A stretch of 64,000 nt of DNA from Gaeumannomyces sp. JS-464 (Eukaryota; Ascomycota; Sordariomycetes; Magnaporthales; Magnaporthaceae). Below are positions 60,184-64,000 of the stretch, one piece after another; position 1 is the stretch's first letter; each line of letters begins with the position of its first letter. Made by a program: the position numbers and the translations under genes. Under the pieces are notes generated by a model. It had not been told where the DNA came from. It saw only the letters and a list, made by a program, of their open reading frames with translations, and made no database searches. The stretch spans positions 2,407,001 to 2,471,000 of the forward strand of contig NGZR01000006.1 of assembly GCA_002197995.1 (NCBI GenBank), in the 5' to 3' direction.

Positions 60184-60389
60184 TTAAAGTGGAAACGTAT
60201 ATTAAACGGAATAAAAAAAAAAGTAATAATAAGGAAAAAAAAAATTTCTTTTATTATTTGCTTTGTACGAACTATAGTTATTCCCGAACTTTTATTTTAA
60301 AAAAATATTTAGCAAAAAGCATTGCACGAAAAAAAATACCCTTTTTTTTTAAATATAAAATAAAAATAAAAACCATTTCGTACAATTAA
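60184..60389 (+). pseudogene. Element F RNase H C-terminus
   Basis: The reading frame continues across gypsy E: the pre-insertion frame would run into KVETYIKRNKKKSNN (family VEGWVKR) and ends with TAA at 60387-60389. It confirms that E was inserted near the end of F pol. Confidence 0.65.
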
Positions 60390-61731
60390 TTTTCGACTAG
60401 GATAATTTTACAACTTAAGCTAAAACTAACCGAGCTAAAACGAGGCAATTATTTCGATAACGGTATTATATAACCTTTAAAAATAACCGCATTATTACCG
60501 CTATTATTACTATTAGGTTTATTACTTCGGTCCGAACTTTTAACGGACGAATTTAAAAACGTTAACTTAGTACAAGCATATTTACAATTCTAACCGTGCG
60601 ATTATTAAATATAGCTCGAATAAGCTCCGTTTTAAAAGTTACGGATTCGCACGCAGCGAAAAAAACGCGAAGTGGTATTAAAATTACCGCACTTTTAAAA
60701 GTAACGGCGAATTAAAACTTCGCGCGAATGGATTAAAACCGCGCGAAAATACGACTTACGTCGTACGATTTTAGCTATTAAAAGCATAGCACGTTTGTTA
60801 AGCGTTATATTCGGGTTGGTAATATTTATCCGGATTTTAATATCGTATAACGGGAAGGCGGCGAGCTAACGTTTTTTAAATTAAGTAAAAAAAGGAAGTT
60901 AATTTCGTGCGAAAAAAAAAGCCAAGGAAGGTAATACGTACGTTAATAGCGAAAACGGTTATAAATTAACGATTGCTAAGCAAGCCGGTAAGAAAACGCA
61001 ATTAAATCGCACTTTCGCTATTAATACAAATGCTAATCGCATTTAAAAAAGTATAAACGGCAAACACCGAAGCGCTAAACTAAATAGCGGGCAAAAAAAA
61101 TATCGTGCGATTTGGAAAAACGATTAAAAGTGTAAGAACGAAAAAGCGCGCGCGCGAAACGTTAACTTACGAAACGCGATAACCGATTTTAACCGAGCGC
61201 GAAAAAAAAAAAAAGGGAAAGGTTAAAAGTTACACGATCGAAAAAAACGGGCGAAGTTAAGGTTATAGTAAAAGGTGCGTTATTATATAGGAAAAAAAAG
61301 CAAAGGGAAAAAAAGGGCGTTTTAATGCTTGCAAAAGTGGGTTTTTTCGTACAGCTTTACAAAAGCAAAAAGGAAAAACCACTTTCCACAGCCATTTTCG
61401 CACGAAGCTATTTATAACCTAATAGCTTTATCCCTTTTACATAAACCGACCACCATTATCGAACCAGTAATTTTCCTTATCCCACAATTTTTACGCCGCT
61501 TTTATGCGATACATATACATATATACGCCGAATTACTTAAAAAGATATTCTTTTAGCGTTTATATTAAAGCCCGGAGTTAATTGCTTTGCACGATATGCC
61601 TTTTAGCACATATCCTTTTTGTTTTGCCCACCCCGCACAATTACCTTAAGTTACTTTACTAAAAGATAACTTAACTTATTCCAATTAATATTTAGGAAAA
61701 GGAAAGTGCGATTATAAAAAAAAATTGCCAA
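60390..61731 (+). other. Element F 3' region, no recognised gene
   Basis: 1.34 kb between the pol stop and the 3' LTR, long for a copia element. No frame I can identify. The TCGYRCGA-type motif continues here (for example near 60593, 60762, 60912, 61103 and 61395). A purine stretch GGAAAAGGAAAG lies about 25 bp before the LTR. Confidence 0.5.
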
Positions 61732-62082
61732 TGTTGGATGGGCAGCCAAAAGTCGCACGAGGCTATTTACGGAAGGCGGAAAATTTACGGCCCGAGGTTT
61801 CGTGGCAAAAAACAACGTTTCCCCGGCACGGAGGCTTTAGCACGGAGATTACCGGCCAGGCCGTTATGCACGAAGGTTGTGCAAATTCCAAGTTAAATCC
61901 CGACTCCGGGATTTGCCTTGTAAAATCGCACCCCGCGGCTTTCGGCATGGGATATATATATTAGGCAAGGCTCGTATAATAAGCCCTTTTTTTATACTTA
62001 AAAAACAAACAGCTTTTGGATATATATAAATTTAAAGGCCTTTTCACTTTAAAAACCGGTACCGGCACAGTTGCTACGAATA
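61732..62082 (+). repeat. 3' LTR of element F (351 bp), lightly mutated
   Basis: TGTTGGATGGGCAGCC...GTTGCTACGAATA, with a GATATATATATTA TATA-like element near 61951. It retains many CpA/TpG and CpG sites lost in the left LTR. The opposing 61- and 79-codon frames here are by-products of the mild mutation load. Confidence 0.93.
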
Positions 62083-63016
62083 ATTACTAATACGCAACTT
62101 TTACGTTAAAATTTATAAATTTTAAATGCGTTTTATAAATTATAAATGGCTATTATTTAGCTTTTTTTTAATTTACTTTATCATTTTATATTATATTTTT
62201 AAACTTTTAACCTTTTTTTTCTATTATCGTTTGTATAACTTATTGCTAATATAAACGGCGTTTTAAATATAATTTGTAAAAAAAAAACTTCGAGCGATTT
62301 TGCTTTACAAATTTATTTTTTTACTTTTTTTCGTAATTTATTGTAAAAATGTAATATTAAACGTAGCGTTATTCTAGTTATATTTAATGTTAATTCGTTA
62401 AAAGTTTACGGCGTATTTAACCGCCGCTTTTCGTTATTTAAAAGCTAGTAATTCCCTTTTTGCGATTCGGGTTTTATCGATAATTCCAAATATTTTTAAC
62501 TTTTTTTTTAAAAGTTTCGAAATTAACGAAAATAAGTTTAATAATTTTTTAGCTTTTGTCGTACTTTTTAAAGTAATCGTTTTAAATGGGTTGGAATTAT
62601 TTTTTTATTTGCTATTTAGCTTAATAATAATATACGCGATTTTTTACTTTTTATATACGAATTATTATTTATAAAACTTAAAATAGCTTTTGCATTTCGT
62701 AAAAAACGTTTTAGGTTTGCCATTTTCGCTTTCGTAAAAATCCGGTAAAAGAAATTTATACGTTCGAATTGCGATAAACGCGATAAGTTAAAATTTTATT
62801 AATTTCCTTTTAAATTTTTTCATTTTAGCTTATCTTTTAGCAAACTTTATTAATATAAGTGTAAAAAAGCGCGTTATATTAGCGGCGTTTTTAAAATCGA
62901 ACTTGTCGTTACCGAAAACGAAATTTGTATTTCCTTTTTCCTCGGGCGTTTTATTACTGCTCGTTATATTATATTATCCGGTTTTCCGGTAAAATGCTAA
63001 ACAAAATTAGTTAAAA
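62083..63016 (-). pseudogene. Gypsy G gag
   Basis: Continues gypsy G right of element F. It aligns to A 3510-4427 in reverse with strong divergence and extra indels. Very AT-rich. Confidence 0.7.
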
Positions 63017-63628
63017 TGTTATAATTAAGTTAAAGGTTTATTCCTAAAGTAAAACGCTTTAAAAGTGGATTAAGCTATATTTTTAATAGCCGTTTTAATT
63101 AAACTATGGTGTTAAAAACAGCAATTTGTATTGCTTGCTTTAAAGCTACTCGAAAACGAATTTAAATTAACTAATGCCGAAGTTTTAATTAAAGCTATTT
63201 GAAATATAAAAAACTTTTTTATTATATGCTTTCCTAGCTTTTACGCAAATTCCTTCGATTCGTTATAATTATTTAAATTATTTCTAATCGCACGTTAATG
63301 GTTAATTCGTCGCGATTTTTTAAATTACTACGAATTTTTTAAATGTTACGTAATTTTTAATTTAATGCAGTGTAAAAGCCCATTCTTTTAAACCACCCTT
63401 TTTTGGTGTCCCGCTATTTAACCTTTTACTTTTTACCGTTTCGGTTATAACATTTTGGCGACTTTTAATTGCTAAAATCGCTAGCGATTTTAGCGACTTT
63501 TAATCGCTGGAATTGCTAGCGATTTTAGCGATTAATACCTTGCCTGCACGTAACTTTCGGGGGTGGGGAAAAGTGGGGTTTTTAACAGCCTGCTTTTTAA
63601 CTCCTTTTTACGTTTGCTGGTTGTAACA
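63017..63628 (-). repeat. 5' LTR of gypsy G (612 bp)
   Basis: TGTTATAATTAAGTT...GGTTGTAACA. The outer 200 bp are homologous to the other gypsy LTRs, but it is about 130 bp longer. The 39-bp repeats are barely recognisable, and it holds a palindromic block at 63458-63535. Confidence 0.8.
63471..63494. repeat. 24-bp perfect palindrome in gypsy G LTR
   Basis: GCTAAAATCGCT followed by its exact reverse complement AGCGATTTTAGC. The neighbouring 63495-63535 repeats parts of it (GCGACTTTTAAT-GCT, then GCTAGCGATTTTAGCGATT). It has survived although the LTR around it is heavily mutated. Confidence 0.7.
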
Positions 63629-64000
63629 TTACCGATTTAAACGAATAAAAGTAATACGGAATAAAATCGCGTAAAATAATGCTTTTTAAATTTTTAAAAA
63701 AAGGTAATAAGCTATTACAAACGGTTTTAAATAATAAAAGTATTTGTATTAAAAAAAACAAATGTTAATTTAAAAATAATGCTTTATATATATAATAATC
63801 TTTTTAAAAGTTTAAAAAATGCTTAAAAAAGCAAAATCTTTCGAAAATTTTAAACTTAAAAAGCTTTGCTATATAAGCTACAAAATGGCCCGTGCGAAAT
63901 ACGTAAAGTACATGTCGTTTAAAACTCGTTAAGCATTAACTTAGGACTTCGGCTTTCGCCTTTTTTTACAAAGACCCGGCTAAAGTTTAATGTAAGTCCG
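63629..64000. other. Unassigned AT-rich flank of gypsy G
   Basis: No similarity to the other elements in the window that I can see, no open frame and no RNA gene. It may be an older element or the original host sequence. Confidence 0.4.

Larger units (their letters stand above)
38708..62082 (+). mobile_element. Element F: Ty1/copia-type retrotransposon, second family
   Basis: LTRs at 38708-39057 and 61732-62082, TSD ATTAT (38703-38707) and ATTAC (62083-62087). Without gypsy E it is about 7.54 kb, long for copia. The pol shows the RT and RNase H signatures of a fungal copia lineage (M-Q-x-DDTL active site; FTDGSFANN RNase H). Integrase and gag are too decayed for me to place. The interior is full of the 8-mer TCGYRCGA (see findings). 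Confidence 0.9.

Noticed and set aside
63629..64000. Possible host gene at the right edge
   Set aside because: No open frame, splice-like structure or similarity visible; left unassigned.

Overview
This window looks like a gene-free, AT-rich heterochromatic block from a filamentous ascomycete (Pezizomycotina). It consists almost wholly of nested transposable elements that carry the mark of repeat-induced point mutation (RIP). CpA and TpG are depleted and TpA is enriched, while CpG stays common. Broken reading frames are broken mostly by TAA/TAG codons that fit CAA/CAG or TGG, and catalytic Asp codons (GAC/GAT) often read Asn. I found no host gene. Nearly all open frames of 60-160 codons are chance frames in decayed elements. 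The species cannot be named from the sequence.

The layout is a Russian doll, reconstructed from LTR pairs, terminal inverted repeats (TIRs), target-site duplications (TSDs) and alignment of copies to each other. The outermost element is G, an old Ty3/gypsy copy on the minus strand whose 5' LTR is at 63017-63628. Its body is split by four insertions. (1) Fot1-like element Fot-1 (off-window to 5302) itself holds gypsy copy A (1-4903). (2) A 138-bp LINE end lies at 5364-5501. (3) Fot-2 (5778-11178) holds Fot-6 (5907-8321) and Fot-5 (8937-10795). (4) Fot-3 (11373-37664) holds gypsy B (12345-36776). Gypsy B holds a LINE (12626-13417), Fot-4 (14766-16627), copia-1 (17259-22416) and gypsy D (23446-32710). 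Gypsy D holds a small gag-only LTR element (24634-26284). Finally G carries F, a second Ty1/copia-type family (38708-62082). F holds gypsy E (44350-60183), which holds copia-2 (46888-52265) and a LINE (54315-57216).

The arithmetic supports the nesting. After subtracting insertions, gypsy B, D and E are 7.3, 7.6 and 7.5 kb, and Fot-3, Fot-4, Fot-5 and Fot-6 are 1.855, 1.862, 1.859 and 1.874 kb. TSDs match (5 bp for LTR elements, TA for Fot elements, 12-17 bp for LINEs).

The gypsy family is a chromovirus: gag with a CCHC knuckle, reverse transcriptase, RNase H, integrase and a C-terminal chromodomain. The pol frame is offset by +1 from gag in three copies. Its 3' region carries an unusual antisense block: a six-cysteine/coiled-coil ORF followed by one or two tRNA-like sequences.

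Other points worth attention are the gag-only LTR element, the very dense palindromic motif TCGYRCGA in F, the paired 16-17 bp subterminal modules that differ between Fot subfamilies, and the initiator-tRNA-Met-like primer site of the copia elements.
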